A stretch of 64,000 nucleotides of DNA from Nostoc spongiaeforme FACHB-130 (GTDB taxonomy: Bacteria > Cyanobacteriota > Cyanobacteriia > Cyanobacteriales > Nostocaceae), in assembly GCF_014698475.1 (NCBI RefSeq), contig NZ_JACJTB010000005.1:62001-126000 (forward strand), given 5' to 3'. Made by a program: the position numbers and the translations under genes. How positions within the stretch are numbered: the stretch's first letter is position 1; each line of letters opens with the position of its first letter. The notes below the pieces were generated by a model. It saw nothing but the letters and a program-made list of their open reading frames with translations. It searched no databases and was not told where the DNA came from. This document shows positions 62,222 through 64,000 of this stretch, piece by piece.

Positions 62222-64000
62222 TTGAAATTACGAATTAAAAAAAGAATTATGTCTGCACTGATTTTTTTAGCCACAATATCACAAATTACTCAGCCAGTTG
62301 CCTTGATTCCTAACTCGTATCAAGTGGCGATGCAAAATGTGACTGCACCCATCACAGAAACTCTGCTATCAGCAAATCCGCAACAAACTTTAGAACAGGG
62401 AATGCAACTTTACCGAACTGAAAATTTTAGCGAAGCGGCTAAATTGTTTCAGCAAGCGGCGGGAGGCTTTCAAGCACAAACCGATCATCTCAATCAAGCC
62501 CTAGCATTGAATTATCTGGCATTATCAGAACAACAAATTGGACAATTACCCCAAGCGCAAAAAGCGATCGCTGACAGTTTAGCATTATTAAAAATAGCGG
62601 TGCAAAGAAATTCCTATGACTATTTATCAATACTTGCCCAAGCTTGGAACATTCAAGGACAAGTACAATTAGCATCAGGACATTCCCAAGAAGCATTAAC
62701 AAGTTGGGAGCAAGCAACAGCTATTTATACAAAATTGGGTGATGATGCAGGTAAAATTGGTAGCCAACTAAATCAAACTCAAGCATTACAAGCATTGGGA
62801 TTATATCGTCGGGCGAGAATTACTTTAATTCAGGTAAATGAATTACTCGAAAAACAACCAACTTCTCCCCTAAAAGTGACGGGACTGCTGAATTTAGGTA
62901 ATACCTTACGGTTGATGGGTGATTTAACTCAAAAAAATGCTGAAGGAAAAACAATAGAACAACTTGGTTCTTTGCAAGTACTAGAGAAAAGTTTATCCCT
63001 AGCTGAACAAGTATATCCACAATTAATTCCCGACATTCAGTTGAGTTTAGGAAACACTGCTCAAGCTTTGAGTTTAGGGCAGAATCCTGAAGAAAAAAGC
63101 CAAAGACTTGCCAATGCTTTAGCTTATTACACTAAAGCTACCCTAGCTAAATCACCATTAACTCGGTTACAGGCAAAACTGAATCAAATGCGCCTATTAA
63201 TGGATGATCAAAAATGGCAGCAAGTCCAAGGTTTGTTGCCAGAAATTCAGCAACAACTGGATGCTGTACCAGTAAATCGCACAACTATATATGCGCGGAT
63301 TCACTTTGCTCAAAGTTTGACTTGTTTGAAACAGCTAACTGAACCTGCCAGGATGGGAATGAATGCTAATTGTCCCAAAAATGAGATATTAGCTGATGCC
63401 AGTTTCAGTAATGTCAAAAACCTCGAAACTGTGCAATTAACTGGGGCAAATGTCGAATGGAAAGCGATCGCCCAAATGATTGCCAGTGCAGTTGACCAAG
63501 CTAAAATGCTCAAGGATAGGCGTGCAGAAGCTTATGCTTTAGGGACATTAGGTAATTTATACGAACAAACTCACCAGTGGCAAGAAGCCCAACAATTGAC
63601 TCAGCAGGCTTTGAAATTAGCTGAAGGAATTGGTGCATCGGATATTGCTTATCGTTGGCATTGGCAATTAGGCAGAATTCTCAAGGCGCAAGATAATCCG
63701 CGACGTAACGAACAAGCGGCGATCGCAGCTTACACCAAAGCAGTGAATAATCTCAAATTATTGCGGAGTGATTTAGTAGCGATTAACCGGGAAGTCCAAT
63801 TCTCCTTTCAAGAGGGAGTTGAACCGGTTTATCGGGAACTCGTGAGTTTATTGCTGCAAAATTCACCATATCAAGAAGATGCAGCAGCTAATCAACAAAA
63901 TCTCAAAACTGCCAGGGATGTCATTGAATCATTGCAATTAGCTGAGTTAGATAACTTTTTTCGCACAGCTTGTTTAGATGCGAAACCTGTGCAGATTGAC
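62222..64000 (+). CDS. Exported TPR/CHAT-type protein, 3' part outside window
   Basis: At least 590 residues up to the window edge. Starting at TTG 62222 it opens LKLRIKKR, a basic N-region, followed by the hydrophobic IMSALIFLATISQITQPVAL: a classical signal peptide. The ATG at 62249 would lose the basic part, so the TTG is favoured though unusual. At least six TPR-like units are seen (QTLEQGMQLYRTENFSEAAK, ALTSWEQATAIYTKLGDDAG, AYALGTLGNLYEQTHQWQEA). The last readable part, DVIESLQLAELDNFFRTACL, normally immediately precedes a CHAT (caspase-like) peptidase domain in cyanobacteria. It follows the TpsB gene by 100 bases on the same strand, a common arrangement in filamentous cyanobacteria. 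The CHAT domain is inferred, not seen. Confidence 0.85.
   Translation, partial: MKLRIKKRIMSALIFLATISQITQPVALIPNSYQVAMQNVTAPITETLLSANPQQTLEQGMQLYRTENFSEAAKLFQQAAGGFQAQTDHLNQALALNYLALSEQQIGQLPQAQKAIADSLALLKIAVQRNSYDYLSILAQAWNIQGQVQLASGHSQEALTSWEQATAIYTKLGDDAGKIGSQLNQTQALQALGLYRRARITLIQVNELLEKQPTSPLKVTGLLNLGNTLRLMGDLTQKNAEGKTIEQLGSLQVLEKSLSLAEQVYPQLIPDIQLSLGNTAQALSLGQNPEEKSQRLANALAYYTKATLAKSPLTRLQAKLNQMRLLMDDQKWQQVQGLLPEIQQQLDAVPVNRTTIYARIHFAQSLTCLKQLTEPARMGMNANCPKNEILADASFSNVKNLETVQLTGANVEWKAIAQMIASAVDQAKMLKDRRAEAYALGTLGNLYEQTHQWQEAQQLTQQALKLAEGIGASDIAYRWHWQLGRILKAQDNPRRNEQAAIAAYTKAVNNLKLLRSDLVAINREVQFSFQEGVEPVYRELVSLLLQNSPYQEDAAANQQNLKTARDVIESLQLAELDNFFRTACLDAKPVQID

Noticed and set aside
1-64000. 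tRNA, rRNA, CRISPR or intact insertion-sequence genes
   Set aside because: I scanned the gaps for T-loop-type signatures, regular spaced repeats and transposase motifs, and found none that hold up.

Overview
The window is chromosomal DNA of a filamentous, heterocyst-forming cyanobacterium of the Nostoc/Anabaena group. Four things point there: frequent HIP1 octamers (GCGATCGC), heptameric AGTGCTG-type repeats (STRR), a fraC-fraD-fraE septal-junction operon, and a type IV pilin next to an O-GlcNAc-transferase-like gene as in hormogonium-forming Nostoc. Base composition is AT-rich and intergenic DNA is full of palindromic dispersed repeats. I saw no rRNA, tRNA, CRISPR array or intact transposase gene.

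Layout. 1-5.5 kb: 5' end of an NADPH-thioredoxin reductase (minus), then methyltransferase, pilin and GT41 glycosyltransferase (plus). 5.8-10.7 kb: six small minus-strand genes (membrane, Cys-motif, lipoprotein, CsbD-like and GxRPI-repeat proteins). 11.1-13.1 kb: uvrB. 13.1-20.1 kb: a class II lanthipeptide cluster read right to left (precursor, unknown protein, LanM, SbmA/ABCD-type ABC transporter). 20.6-22.8 kb: FHA-fused class A penicillin-binding protein. 23.1-26.4 kb: an NB-ARC/TPR NLR-like ATPase preceded by a small effector-like protein. 27.0-27.7 kb: secreted Pro/Ser/Thr-rich protein. 27.8-32.5 kb: purN-ureD-ureA-ureB-coq4-like-ureC. 32.5-34.3 kb: sugar ABC permease and pentapeptide protein. 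34.3-38.4 kb: FNR/ferredoxin fusion and fraE-fraD-fraC. 38.7-42.6 kb: duplicated CobO-like protein and small accessory genes. 42.6-46.5 kb: phosphoesterase, SDR and DUF389 protein. 47.4-58 kb: DUF928 protein, a two-gene FHA/redox module, pentapeptide protein, Cu/Zn SOD and CHASE2 kinase. 58.7-64 kb: TPR protein, TpsB transporter and a TPR/CHAT protein cut by the window edge.

How the genes work together. The pilin and glycosyltransferase fit hormogonium motility; FraCDE fits cell-cell communication and filament integrity; the urease operon supplies ammonium from urea. The lanthipeptide genes form a self-contained RiPP pathway except for a leader protease. The NLR and its neighbour share a short beta-prone motif (C-terminal in one, N-terminal in the other), the layout expected for amyloid-signalling immune or cell-death pairs. 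The two FHA proteins join a membrane Fe-S protein with a soluble flavin/2Fe-2S reductase, suggesting a phospho- and nucleotide-responsive electron-transfer chain; a CHASE2 Ser/Thr kinase lies 2 kb downstream.

Most likely under-described systems: the duplicated-core lanthipeptide cluster, the effector/NLR pair and the FHA-redox module. All homology statements are from reading the sequence; no database search was run.
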